Positions 11,365-22,579 of a DNA stretch of 64,000 nt are shown piece after piece. Under the pieces are notes generated by a model that had not been told where the DNA came from, made no database searches, and saw only the letters and a list, made by a program, of their open reading frames with translations. Origin of the DNA: Pleurodeles waltl (taxonomy: Eukaryota; Chordata; Amphibia; Caudata; Salamandridae); the NCBI RefSeq assembly GCF_031143425.1, contig NC_090437.1, forward strand, positions 1,180,888,863 through 1,180,952,862, written 5' to 3'. The translations under genes and the position numbers were made by a program. Each line of letters opens with the position of its first letter. Position 1 is the stretch's first letter.

Positions 11365-11536
11365 CTTAAGCACCTACGCTTCACAGAAAGGGAACTAAGA
11401 ACAATGGTGGATGAGATACTCAAGGTTAAGCCACAAATCTTCGGGGCACAGGTCCAGCACAGACCCATCACCAGGAAGATGGAGCTATGGAAGACTATAG
11501 TGAACAAGGTCAACGCAGTGGGAAACCATCCATGCA
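11365..11536 (+). pseudogene. Myb-A (SANT/Myb-like) first-exon fragment, element A
   Basis: The reading FTERELRTMVDEILKVKPQ followed by an MELWKTIVNKVNAVGNHP-like stretch matches the Myb-A first exon of element B (41920-42110). It has the Trp-containing helices of a trihelix/SANT-type DNA-binding fold. It breaks off in the middle of the domain, where element B continues with an RKRWNDL helix, and joins directly to the minus-strand transposase fragment. It is a truncated remnant. Confidence 0.75.
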
Positions 11537-11539
11537 CGA

Positions 11540-11760
11540 GGGACGTACAGGATCCAGTAATGCACAAAGTTCATGGATATTAGCACAAGTGAGTCTGTAG
11601 TTGATAATGATGTGATGTTCCACCATGGTCTCCAAATCAAAAAGAGGTCTGTAAACGGATGGGTCCCTCCCTCGCCACATGTGTCTGTACCTAGGAGGAG
11701 TGGAGAACACATGTGAAGGACACACATTCATTTGCACAACCTGTTGTGTATAAAACATAG
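11540..11760 (-). pseudogene. Harbinger transposase N-terminal fragment, element A
   Basis: On the minus strand, FDLETMVEHHIIINYRLT followed by an IHELCALLDPV stretch aligns with the start of the element B transposase (44880-44947). The catalytic DDE region is gone, so this is only the N-terminal ~40-60 residues. It fixes where the internal deletion of element A fell. Confidence 0.75.
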
Positions 11761-12039
11761 CTGTACAACATATAGATTACACACAACCATTGTAGAATGT
11801 ACAACTGGAGTGACATGTTGAACTGATATGTCTGGACTGTTGAGGGCAATAAATAGTCATTTGGACATGAGAATGAGGGCTGGGGTCCATAGGGCCTGCA
11901 TGGGGCCCATGACCAGGAAATATCTGCGTAGTACTTGCAAAATGGCAGCCCCCTGCCATCCAAATATGTAGCAGTGCAAGTGACCTCATACCGCCAGTGG
12001 TTGTTGTAATGGGGTAAGGCAGTGTTCACCGCCGTGCAC

Positions 12040-12225
12040 CCATTCATTGGTTAACATGGTTGTCAATGGGGAATATGGGCCTTTCATGATCGTCGCCAGC
12101 GATGACGGTGCACACCGCCGCGGAGCATACGCCATTTAGTCACACTAGGTTCACTTGACTCCCGGATTCCGTGCATAGAAGTACACCACTGAGTGTGCTG
12201 CTGTGTCCTGACTCTGGTTACCCAA
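12040..12225. promoter_or_regulatory. Conserved region upstream of Myb-B, element A
   Basis: Three short blocks occur in the same order as in element B (45260-45385): CATTGGTTAACAT (about 12042), a GC block containing ACCGCCGCGGA (about 12111), and TCACTTGACTCC (about 12150). Non-coding sequence kept between diverged copies, just before Myb-B and between it and the divergent transposase, is likely a bidirectional promoter or a transposase/Myb binding region. Function is inferred. Confidence 0.5.
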
Positions 12226-14000
12226 ATGGCACTTGTCACAGAGGAAAGGCCGGCCTTCACCACAGAGGAGCTGGAGAAGCTGGTGGACGGGGTACTACCC
12301 CTGTGTGCCAAGTTATATGGGCGACCAGAGGTGCAGGTGAGTAGGCGGATGGAGTGCATGGATGTGTGTGTGATGGTGGTGGATGCCTGTATGCATGTGT
12401 GCACGATTTGTAACTGCACAGGTGTTCAATGTTTGACAATCAGCATGAGTGAGGTGGTGGAATGATGTTGTTAAGTGTCCATCCCATAGGGGACATATAG
12501 CCAGCTGTATCAAATGGGCATTGTCTGACCTCTGTATTACTTTTCTGCGTGTCCCGTACAGGTCAGCGCCCATCAGAAGAGGGGACTCTGCAGGCCATCA
12601 CCAGGGAGGTGTGGACCCTTGGGGTCTACATCCAGCGGAGCACCCACTGCATTATGCGGTGGGAGGACCTGCGGCAATGGGCCAGGAAGACCTGCAAGGT
12701 CCAGCTAGGGAAGTCCTCCGAACGAGGAAGGGGTGCCCATCGGGCCCTGACCCCCCTAATGCACTGCATTCTGGTGGTGGCATATCCAGACTTGGATGGG
12801 CGCTTGAAGGCTGCACAGCAGACACAAGGGGGTGAGTACCAAGACCATTTTATGCCTCTTTGATGGATGTCTGAGGGTGCAGTAGTATGTATGCTGTCCA
12901 CGGCAGGGACTCTGACTGGTGTCTTACAGCAATACAGCCCCCATGGGCAATTAGATGATTAGGGGCAGGTCGGCAGTTCCTCAGTTCCTTCTGTAATGTG
13001 AGAGATGGTTGTATAATAGGGTTGTGACCACTAGTCAAGGGCATAGGCATGACTATAGCTGTAGGTGCTGCGTGTTGGTGTACTAGCTGGGCGGAAGTAT
13101 GAGTGAACCAAATATGTACATCCATTGAGGTGTTAAAATATTTCTCTCCTGTTTTGTCTCCCTACCCCTGTACTCCTGTGTTGTCTGTGTATATCAGCAT
13201 CATCTGGCAAGGGAGCAGTGGCACTGGTGAGTGGGCCACAGTTCCAAGGAGGCAGAGTCTGCCGACGCCAAGGGGACCAATAGGTTGGACAGCGGGGGGA
13301 GTACCACGGGGGAAGTAGTGACTCTGCTACCTCTTCCGATGGGAGTTCCCTGGTGGTGGCAGACCCTAGTGGGCCCACCCAATCTTTGACATCTTCCACC
13401 ACCCCCCATACCATCACTGCCCTCCCAGTTGCTCAATACCCAGTTGCCCGTGCCCGCTCACCCAAGAGGGAGGGAGTCTCCTTTGCCCCAGTCACCTCAT
13501 TCCCGGCCCCAGTAAGCCTCCTGAAGACCATCTCTGTAGGGCAGGCAACCATCATGAATGCCATCCAGGGGCCAGCATCCCAGATGCAGCAGTGCAGTGC
13601 ATACCTGGAAGGCATTCACAGTGCCATGTCTGGCCTACAGAGATCTTTTCAGGCTCTGGCCTCCTCTTTGACGGCAGCCAGTGTCCCTGATCTTTCTGTC
13701 CCCCCGCCAACCACCTCTACCCTTTCCAGCACCCCTCTCCCTTCACCCATCCCAAGCACATGTTCAGACAGCCATGCACACACCTCAACACACAAAAAGC
13801 ATACAGAGAAACACAAGCATCACACTTTCCACCACAGGCATACACACAGCCAACATACAAAGGCACACACTTCCCCCAGTGTGTCTACCTCTCCCGCCTC
13901 CCTGTCTGTCACCTCTACATGCACACTCACATGCACTGTACCCTCAGTCACTGTTGCTGGCCCCATTCTTGCAGTCAACACAACATCAGCCATCCAGTAA
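12226..14000 (+). pseudogene. Myb-B gene, element A (three exons)
   Basis: Accessory DNA-binding protein of Harbinger type. Proposed exons are 12226-12336 (donor CAG/GTGAGT), 12562-12831 (acceptor GTACAG, donor GGG/GTGAGT) and 13198-14000 (acceptor ATCAG). Exons 1-2 encode a SANT/Myb-like domain: FTTEELEKLVDGVLP, then IQRSTHCIMRWEDLRQWARK with spaced Trp residues. Exon 3 is Pro/Ser/Thr-rich and carries a block with SVGQATIMNAIQG and LEGIHSAMSGLQRSFQALAS, also found in elements B and C, then His/Thr-rich low complexity. An in-frame stop early in exon 3 (near 13284) suggests it is not intact. Splice sites match those in element B, which supports the model. Confidence 0.7.
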
Positions 14001-14701
14001 TGCACTCCAGACACCACACCTGCACTCACCACAATTACTTTGAGTGACACTTGCAGCACACTTACCAAACTTGGACAACACTGGCAGCCTGTTTTGTCCC
14101 ATTGTGCCCACCCCCTCTCCTCCCAAGACACTCAAACGTTCCTAGACACCCACCCAACACACATCCGTCGCACTTCAGCATAATGCACAGGCACCTGCAT
14201 CCACGTCAAGCACACCTACAACTGGTACAATAACTCCCTCTACCTCCACTCCCACACCTTCCTCCATGTCCAACCCCGGCTGCACCTAAAAAAAATTTCC
14301 TGTCCCACGTTGACCTTTTCGAACCCACTGACCCACCCCGTCTCACCCCTAAACATGCCCACCTCCTTGCCCTGTCCACTCCTTCCACGTCCAAGTCCGC
14401 CCCTGTCCGCCCTTCCCATTCCTGTGCCCCTTCCCCAGTAAGCAAGAAGCCCCGTGCTGGCCCTGGTCCATCTGCCACCCACCGGTCCAAGCCCGCGCCC
14501 CACCTTCCATGGCTAAACCCAAACCCCCTCCATCTCCCAAACGTAAGCCCAAGCCCCCCCTCCCAGATGTAAGTCCCTACCCCGCCACCCCCTTCCCCTG
14601 TTCCCTGAGGTTTGGCAGTCCAGACCGCCGGCCTGTTGGTTGTAGTTACTGCCACCGCCGGCGGTGCGGTCTTTCCCGCCGTGTTCATAATGAGGGCCTA
14701 T

Positions 14702-15190
14702 ATGTCTAAGTCACAGGTAAAAACAGTGATATGCAATTTATGGGTGGGGGTCTGAATGTGGCCCTCCTGACAAGTACATTGGTACAACTGGTCAACAATA
14801 ACACTGGGCAGCTGTTGACTCAACACAGCAGTGACATCAACCAGATTTCACATTAACAGGCAGCCCCTAGAGCAGGTGAAGGTCTCTGGTAGATGGGACG
14901 TCCCTCTCAAGTGGGGTGAGATGAAGGCGGGCTCCAGTTGGACCAACAGGGAGAGATCTGGCCACTTCTGTGCTGCTGTACTTCTCTTTCTCCCGCCTCT
15001 TCCCACCCTGCCACTTCTTCTTTAGGTCTGTTACTGTACTGCAGTGACAGCAGTGGCCAAATGCTGCCATAGGGATGCCTTCTGTCTGGCACTGCTGCTT
15101 TAGGGGGGAGACCATGCAGCCTTTTGCAATGCCTCACTGTGAACTTACGTATCATGGTGGTCTCCTCCTCAGTGTAATCTTCTTCCTCCT
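14702..15190 (-). pseudogene. SANT/Myb-like gene fragment
   Basis: On the minus strand an acidic EEEEDYTEEETTMI stretch (about 15146-15190) precedes a good donor (GTAAGT near 15144). Further on (14867-15115) a basic KKKWQGGKRREKEK stretch resembles the third helix and tail of a trihelix/Myb domain. It lies just beyond Harbinger A and reads in the same direction as the remnant at 8746-10168. It may be the 5' part of that gene, split by the insertion of A. The assignment is tentative. Confidence 0.35.
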
Positions 15191-15451
15191 CAGGGGTAGC
15201 ATGTCTTCAGTTTTTCCAAGCACATAGCAGGTAGGTGCAGTGCTGGTGTGCAAAGAACAGAGGCTTGGATGTGTTCTGTTTTTTTCTGTTTTTTTGGTGC
15301 AGGGTTGCAGATGGTATTGATAGTCTGCAGGTATGTGGAATTACAATCAATCCACCATGAGTGTGAATTCTCTACCCAGAGTGTGGAGATTCTGCCTGAG
15401 TGCAGAGTCTCCGCCCCTTGTGTGCAGAATCCACCCACAGTGCAAACGTAA

Positions 15452-16841
15452 AGGTGCTATTCATCAATGCATTTTGTGAATTCCCAAAGTCGTAAACTTA
15501 AATTTTTGGTTTAAGTTTAGACCAAAAGTCTAACTTTACCTTTGTGAATCAGGCCCATTGACCATTAATAAAATGACAGATACTATCATAATGCTATTAA
15601 GTTGATAATAATAATACATTAGGAAAATTAAATTTTGGGTTCATATGATTCACAAAGGCGCTAAACACATTAGCAAGAGCTAACTTAAAAGCAAAAATGA
15701 CATTTATGTTTAGTGAGACATTTATAAGTCTAATTTACCAATCTCTACCACACCAGGTATTCCTGACACGCCTTCAGATTATAGGATCTGCAAGACCCTC
15801 TTCTCCCAGGGAAAATGTTGACGGGGGGCTGGGAGAACCACCACCAGTCCTCTGGGCCACCAGGTGCTGCTTGGAGGCCAGGGAACGCATTCTCCCCTTT
15901 AGGTCATTCCACCTCTTCCTAATTTCCTCCTGTGTGCGCAGGTTGCTTGCTACATTATTCACTCTGTTAACTATTCTGGACCATTTTTGCTTTTCTGAAC
16001 TATGGTTGTATTTTGTACTTTGGCTTCAACCATGACTGACAATTCACCCTCTCTGAAACAGGAATTTCTCCTTCCTGCCATTATGTGTGAATGAAAATAA
16101 ATTAAACAAAGACCCACAAGTTATAGACTAAAAAAATACAAATGAAAAGAAACAGAGGGAGAGAAAAAAAGAGTTTTAACCTGACTTCTGTTTGGCAATT
16201 TCTGCAGCAAAATGCTGTTGTGCAGTGGAATGTCAAAGGATCATTGTCTGAAATGAAGTGTGTTTTATAGTGTGGTATGCAGGTGTTAACAATTAGCTAA
16301 AAGACATCAGGTGTGCGCTGCTAGCATCCATCCAATAGCCACATATATAGTACAATGTTGAATGCATCCCACGGCTGACTCCCGCCGTCAGGTATTTGCT
16401 GCTAGATTAACACAAGCACAATGGTGAAATTTAAATATGCTCAGTGCAATCCCTCCATCCTGATAGCGATGGAGTACTGTTAGCCAGCATAGGAGTCCAC
16501 TGAGTCAGCAGCTAGAAACCGCTTATGCCACGGAGTACACTCTATCAGTGTGGATGGCGGTTCAACAGCCTACATCTAAATACGGGTGTAGGAAATCCTT
16601 CAACTCGACTGAGTACTTGAAACCTCCGCCACGGAGGGAGGACGGAAGTCCCTTCAAGATCTAAATCAGGCTCTTAGTGTAAGGAAAGCACACTAGAGCT
16701 ACTAATCTAAAAGGGAAGCATATTAAATGTAACATACTAATTTTAAACTATTAATAGTAAACATTATAAATTTAAAGCAATATAATCATCAACTGGCTTC
16801 CAAAAAGTTTGGTAAGCAGAAATATTATGAATAGCACCCTT
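15452..16841. mobile_element. Putative DNA transposon with short inverted ends
   Basis: AAGGTGCTATTCAT at 15452-15465 is matched in inverse by ATGAATAGCACCCTT ending at about 16841. A further A/T-rich hairpin follows the left end (15480-15545), and GATTCACAAAGG near 15650 echoes the inverse of CCTTTGTGAATC at 15541. Inside is a minus-strand SANT/Myb fragment, which suggests a Harbinger-like element. Target duplications are not clear (TAA at left, TAG at right), so the boundaries are provisional. Confidence 0.4.
15774..16090 (-). pseudogene. SANT/Myb-like domain fragment
   Basis: The minus-strand reading KWSRIVNRVNNVASNLRTQE followed by IRKRWNDLKGRMRSLASKQ matches the Myb-A domain of Harbinger B (IVDRVNAVGQHPRNRE, IRKRWNDLRG). 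The RKRWNDLK helix is the recognition-type helix of this family. Stops upstream near 16030 and 16055 show decay. It is probably the first exon of a Myb-A-type gene from another Harbinger copy. Confidence 0.65.
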
Positions 16842-19400
16842 AGGAGTTAAATTAGCTCCATATCTAGTAAATATAATCCAAGCCTGCCGTTTGCACTAAT
16901 AATAAAGAATCATTTTTCTAATTTGTTGCAACTGATTTAAGAGCAGAAGACAACAAAAAATCAACACAGTGAAACAGCCATGAAAAGGCTAGCGGAGAAC
17001 AAAGCTGTAATTCACAGGGCAGCGCTGCATGTACCGCTGCCCTTTCGGATTACGATCTCTGCCCGCCATCAACCCGTCGGGATCACCAATCCCGGCTGAG
17101 ATGGCAGAACCCTGGCGGTCTGACCTTCCTGGGTCTTTATGTGGCATTCAGACCGCCACAGCAGCGGCTTAAGACCACCAGCCTTTGTAATCGGCCCCAT
17201 TGTCTCCATTGAAATGCATTGTAGTGAAAGCCTTTTTTTCATAGTTTTCTTTGTTGTTTGTCATTGTACGACATAAAGTTTAGAAAATGTGGTTTGTTCT
17301 AAGCTAATTTTACCCTGCGAAAGATGCTGATTCCCTGTAGGGATTTAATGAACAATCTTTGAGAAAAAACATGTTTTGTTTTCCTATTTTCTCCTACAGG
17401 CTAAGGAAGGTGCTCCAGAACCATATTGAAGGTACTCTAGAAGCATAAACATACATTATCTTTCTCAGCCATGTGAGAAAAAAGTCTGATATCCGGGGTA
17501 AACATTTACTTCCAACAGGTGTAGCAGTCTGTCAGTTGATTTCCAAGTGTTGTATTGCAGCTTCATCATAGTGTTCTAATGAACAGCTATATCACTAGCA
17601 TGCTATATTTAGGGCAAATGTCTGATACACCTCCATGCTATTATGATGGAATCAAAGCTTGAAAAGTAAACGTATCTCCTACAGAGGCTATTGCAGTAAA
17701 TGGACACAATGACGGGCTTTCTTGCCATACAAATTATGGTTAGGGCTTTAGAAAGCTAAAATCGCATTGCTATGAGTTTCCAATTATCTTTCTCATTCAT
17801 GCCAGTAAAACATTCTGACAATTAGAGTGAAACAAGTACTTACAACACCAGCAGCAATATGTCAGTTAAATCACTAGAGAGCAACTGCACCTTCACCTCA
17901 GGGTTCTAATGACAAACTAAGGTGCTAACATGTTGTGACCAAGACAAAACTGTAGCACTCCTTAAAGACATTTTGTTAGAATAGGAAATGTTGAATTTAA
18001 ACTCTTTCCTGGGGAGCAGGCTGAAGTAAGTGAGCATTGAGTAGTTGATGCAGGTAAAAATGGTAAGGGGAGGTACGTGTCTTTATTACCAAGATGCATA
18101 AGAGGCTAAACCACACTTTACCCATCTCCTCAGTTGCTTAACAAATCCCTAATTTTAAAAGAGGAACATTTTGGTAGACAATCTTTGTGTGCTTTCTGGT
18201 TTGCCCCCAGCACAGAGGTGGACATGAGAAATAATACAAATATGTATGCCTATTGCTATGGGCATTTCTGTACTAAAAACAACACTGCAATTTGTGAATT
18301 TGTATTTTCTTGGGCTTGATTAAACTAGGCCCAAACTAGGCCTAACTTCCATTTTGAATCTCAATGATGTGTGTACTTTCATTTTTCTCTTCACCACACA
18401 TAGTAAGATGTGCACTATAAAAATGCTATATGATGCTATGCTGTTCTTGAAGCAATCTAAAGGAGGCCTTTTGATACAAATTCAAGGCTTTTCCTGACTG
18501 TGAATGTAGGACTAGTCATGATATGAGATTATAATTGTTTGCATATACGCCAAAATGGATTATACATTAGGGTAGATGGTAGTCCACCACATGTAATATT
18601 GTCTTTATTCTTGTTAGGTTAAATAAAGGTTTAAATCTCATATGCCTAATCCCTCAGTTTATTCCCTATGCAATGTGTTTATAATACCTTTTGCCAAATG
18701 ATTGTGTTGCTTCACTAAGTTTTATTCTTTGTTATGCTACGTCATGTATAGTTTCCCCACATTACGTTCAGGTAGGCCATTCATTATCCACTTTGAGCAC
18801 CCCACTTTTTGCGTGTGCTCCGACCCTGACGAATGCCCCTGACCTACCAGCACCTAGTGAGGGCAGAAACATGTTGGTCATCCACTTTTGATTTTAGACT
18901 CCAGGAGACATTACCCTCCAACGAGCCTCTTCCCCTTGCTTTTAGTCTTACCAGCATGCACCTATATTAAAACTAGCAGCAACTATCAGTGACATGCTTG
19001 GTAATTTTATTACTCACCTCATCTGGATCTAAGTAACTATCCAGTAAGTTTAATTTCAGTACTCCCTCTGGTTCTTTTAACCAAGAGGTTGAGTCCGCCC
19101 AAGCAGTATCATCTTGCTTGGGTGGGGCTAGGTGGCCATATGATGAAGCATGACACTATTATGTGTGTGAGACCACCTAGTCCGTAAGGGAGACTCCCCC
19201 TTCCCCTGTGGGACTACACAGCAACAAAACCCCCCCCTGTCTGGATATTCTCCAACAATGATTCCCTCGCGTTAGGATCCAAAGCGACCTAACCAACACC
19301 GATTTAAGACTGACCCAGTCTTACTTTCGGTTCCCTACTACCCCACACCTTTAGTGATTATAGTTTCCCCACATACCTTACACTGTTGTTGGGTCAGTAG
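16842..19400. other. No gene seen; includes a GC-rich MITE fragment at about 17020-17210
   Basis: This is AT-rich unique or ancient repeat sequence. At 17020-17210 a GC-rich piece with CCTGGCGGTCTGACC and CAGACCGCCA halves resembles the Harbinger-type MITEs elsewhere in the window. The short open frames at 18134-18319 and 18691-18891 have no recognisable domain and no supporting context. I would not call them genes. Confidence 0.5.
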
Positions 19401-19539
19401 TTGGAATTCAGTCCTTCAGCATCTGCCCTCAGCTACCAATTCAGATGTCTAACTCCACCTGCACCTGTACCTGTACTTTATATGCCTTTATTATTATTGG
19501 TAGTGTGTTATGGAGCGGGCACATTCAACTCCATTCCAT

Positions 19540-19790
19540 ACACCTATTCACTCACACTCATCCATACACACATTTACTCAGAGTCATCCATATGTACATT
19601 CACTCACACATACTTGCACGCATCCATACTTATATGCTCACATACATACATACTGACATGCAGACACGCATTAATTGCAACATTCATACACGTATTCACT
19701 CACATGCATACTAGCACGCACACACCGTAACACTCACAGACGCATTTACACATGCACACACACATTCAAACACAGAGGCAGACACCACAC
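19540..19790. repeat. CA/CATA-rich low-complexity tract
   Basis: Imperfect CACTCACACA and CATACATACA repeats run across this stretch and generate long spurious Thr/His-rich open frames. It is a microsatellite-like degenerate tract. Confidence 0.8.
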
Positions 19791-19799
19791 ACAACATCC

Positions 19800-20104
19800 C
19801 CCCTCCCCTGTTGGACACCCGACTTACCTTGTCTGGTGGGGAGGTCATCCGACAGGGAACGGGAAGGGACGCTGCTACCGCCTGCAGCACCCCGCCAGCA
19901 GGACACCGCAAGGCCATAATAATGTTCATAATACAGCTGGCGGCATCCTTCTGGCGGCATGGCTACAGTCGGATATCAGCCCTAAATGTGGCAGAAATCG
20001 AGCACTGACCATATTATGGCAGGCGGAAGACCACTAGCACCAGCGGGCTTCTGGCACCAGTGACATCAGTGGTCTTCGGAAAAGACCGCTGATGTCATAA
20101 TGAG
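19800..20104. mobile_element. Right end of a GC-rich Harbinger-type MITE
   Basis: GC rises sharply, with modules of the CCGCC/GGCGG type. The block ends GATGTCATAATGAGGGCCT at about 20090-20108, matching the right terminus TTCATAATGAGGGCC of element A. The left end is not identifiable, so it is probably truncated. Confidence 0.5.
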
Positions 20105-20604
20105 GGCCTTTATCTGTAACTCCAAACACCAGAACATTGTTCTCTTCTCGAAAGACCACTGTTTGTCAATAACAAAATTACAAAATGAAGTTAATTCACC
20201 TGGGTGGATAGCATTTGTCAAGTAATGGGGAGTAATGAGAGTGAAGGGACTGCAACTCCCAGGGGGCACTGTTTATCCAACTCCAAACACCAGACCAGTG
20301 TTCTATCCTCAAAAGTCCCCTGTCTCTTAACTCTCTACTGAAATGTACTCACCTGGAAAGAAACCATTTGTAAAGTATGTGTAGTACAGGAAGTGATCTG
20401 ACTGCTAATGCCAGGAGGCCCTTTTCTGGAAAATAAAACACCAAAATAGTGTTCTCTTGACCAAGGACATCTGTATTTTAACCCTCAATTGAAATGTACT
20501 GACCTGTGAGGATACCATTTGTACAGTGTGTAGTACAGGGAGTTACGTGACTGTAACTCACAGTTGGGTCTCTTACTGCCACTCCAACCACCAGTTGGTT
20601 ACTC
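20105..20604. repeat. Satellite block, about 3.5 units (left of ERV copy 2)
   Basis: Units start near 20107, 20263, 20427 and 20568 and carry an AACTCCAAACACCAG-like motif, a GTGTTCTCT motif, and ACTCACCTGG...ACCATTTGT. Unit-specific variants (CAAAATGAAGTTAA; GGAAAATAAAACACC; TCTTACTGCCACTCCAACC) match, in the same order, the units near 32421, 32564, 32706 and 32857 on the other side of the ERV. The block is cut off at both ends by GC-rich MITEs. Confidence 0.85.
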
Positions 20605-21531
20605 CAGGCCAGAGACCGCCAGTGCAGGCGGTCTCCCGCCAAGCGTATTATGACTGCTAGCAGCCCTCTGACCTTTTTCAGACTGAGAGCCACCACCAGC
20701 CATACTGGCAGTCGGCGGTGAAGTGGAGGCTGCTCCACCTCCACGTCATCAGACCACCGTCCACCGAATCACAACCCAGGATTCAGCGTGGCGGTGTTCT
20801 GGTGACGGGGTGCTGGTGGCAGAGCAGCCCCCATGGATCCCATTCCCTCCCGGAGGATCACCGGAACAGGTAAGGTGATCGTCCGTTAGGGGATGGGGAT
20901 GGGGGGTGTTGTGTGTTGTGTGCGTGCATGAGGTTGTGAGTGTGTAGAGGGGTTGTGTGAGTGCGTGTATGCATGTGGTGGGTGTTTTGTGTGTATGTGA
21001 AATGTGATGAATATGTCTGTGTGCATGTGTGCACGTATGTGTGCGTGTATGAGTGGTGTGAGCATGCGTGTAGGGGAGTGTGGGGTGTGTGTGTGTGTGT
21101 GTCTGGTGGGGGCAGGGGTGGGGGTGGGGAGGGGGTCCTACCACCTTTCGGGAGTGGTAGAGTCATGGGTGTTGGGGGAGGACTCAGGGGAGGGGAGGGG
21201 GAGGGAGGAGAGGGAGACCCCAATCAGTGCCTGGGAACGAATTCCTTGGCACTGATAGTGCCTATCGCCATGGATTTTGTGGCGGTATAAAACCCCACGC
21301 AATCCATGGCAGTATGCAGGGTCCTGATACTGCCGGCAGCCTAGTGATGGCCGCAGGGATGGAGACCGAAGTCTCCAGCCCAGCGATCGTTACCACCCTG
21401 GCTGTCAGAGTGTAGAAGTGGCGTTTTGGCATGGTGGTAACCGCCATGGCCATAATTCCATTTTATTTTCCACCAGCCTGTTGGCGGTATTACCACCACT
21501 TTTACTCCGACCGCCAGCATTGTAATGAGGG
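20605..21531. mobile_element. GC-rich Harbinger-type MITE with TG tract
   Basis: The block carries a CCGCCAGTGCAGGCGG palindrome near its start and ends ACCGCCAGCATTGTAATGAGGGCCTA at about 21509-21534, a terminus of the GGCCCTCATTACAATGCTGGCGGT type. A TG-rich microsatellite fills 20900-21110 and a G-rich tract 21112-21210. It truncates both the satellite block and the 5' LTR of ERV copy 2. The left terminus is not an obvious inverse of the right, so the element may be composite. Confidence 0.55.
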
Positions 21532-22348
21532 CCTATGTTCTTAAACAAGACATTTCTTTCACTCTGTGCTTTTCTCAAGGCTGCAGTAAGATAGGTTGCC
21601 GGCAAAAGTGGTACGCTTTGTCTCCAATGTTCAAAGAAACATACACACTTTTACATGGGGATCCTTTCTTGGAACATCAGCTGTTTTGTTATAAAATCAT
21701 TACTTTGACCCATGAACGTTAGAGGGAGATTCCAGCCAGATGACCACAACTGTATGCTGATTGCTGACTGCTTCACTGCAGCTGCTTATGTAGACTACAG
21801 GCCTCTTTCTCAGGTATGAGGGATGATGTCTTCCCAGGGGAAACCTGAAGGGCATAATTAGAGCTTAACATGCTGTGCTCTAACATAGCCTAGGTAAGAA
21901 CTATCCTTAAAAACCTTAGTGACAACATGGTAGCATTATGCTTGTGTTTTACTTTCCTTGTCACAATTTTAATCCTATTGTGCTTCATCGTCCTAGTTAT
22001 TTCAATACATGCCTTATTATACAAGATGCAGTTACTTCAATAAAACCTTATTGAGCTATATTCTGCCTCTGATTGTCCTTGCATATGTGAGACTAATGTA
22101 ACTGAGAGAAATGGATGAGACCTGAGTGACCATGATTACCCTGAGGAGTCATTTATGTAATGTGCCCGGTTGTCCTAATCATCATTGCTCCTGGGTGAAG
22201 ATGAGGCACTGCTAGTCGGCCCGAACAAAGCCCGGATTAGGCTGACAGATGTCACATGGTGCAGGATTGGACTCAGTCTCCCACAGTAAAGGTGATTCTG
22301 ATGCCCAAATCCAGTAGTCTCATTAGGATATTGAGAACCTATGTGACA
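21532..22348 (+). repeat. 5' LTR of ERV copy 2, truncated in U3
   Basis: It is colinear with the 3' LTR from about 31307 onward, starting TTCTTAAACAAGACATTTCT. The first ~180 bp of U3 are missing, replaced by the MITE terminus. The polyadenylation signal AATAAA is at 22039-22044. The TATAAA seen in the 3' LTR reads TTAAAA here. It ends in CA at 22347-22348. Confidence 0.88.
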
Positions 22349-22367
22349 TGGCAACGCCAACGTTTGG
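22349..22367 (+). other. Primer-binding-site-like sequence, ERV copy 2
   Basis: This 19-base site is identical to that of copy 1 and lies directly after the LTR. The tRNA is uncertain; see copy 1. Confidence 0.5.
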
Positions 22368-22579
22368 TCAGGCACTAATTTTCGGGTCCTCCTGAATATC
22401 TCTGTCTCACTACATGCAAAGACATCTCAGTACTATTTACGGAGACGTCTGTGGTATTGAGGATTTTCCTCCTCAGCTAAGTAGGGAGTACCTAACTAAA
22501 CTGTAGGTTGTTCAAGCTTGAACTCTAAAAGTATTATCCCCATTTGTTGTGCTTATCTCTGAACAAAATTGGGTAGCAA

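Larger units (their letters stand above)
10846..14698 (+). mobile_element. Harbinger element A (deletion derivative, 3.85 kb)
   Basis: The terminal inverted repeats are GGGGGTCATTATGAACATGG at the left and its near-complement ending TGTTCATAATGAGGGCC at the right. CTAT lies outside both ends, so a 3-bp duplication (TAT, or CTA with the end redrawn) is present. Inside are a Myb-A fragment on plus, a transposase N-terminal fragment on minus, and a full-length but degenerate Myb-B gene on plus. Compared with element B, most of the transposase and the second Myb-A exon are deleted between about 11535 and 11555. It therefore cannot supply transposase itself. Confidence 0.9.

Noticed and set aside
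19401..19790. Plus-strand ORFs of 89-109 codons
   Set aside because: They are produced by CACA/CATA low-complexity sequence.
20749..21290. His/Thr/Pro-rich and Gly/Val-rich ORFs
   Set aside because: They are translations of a TG/CA microsatellite and G-rich tract within a MITE.
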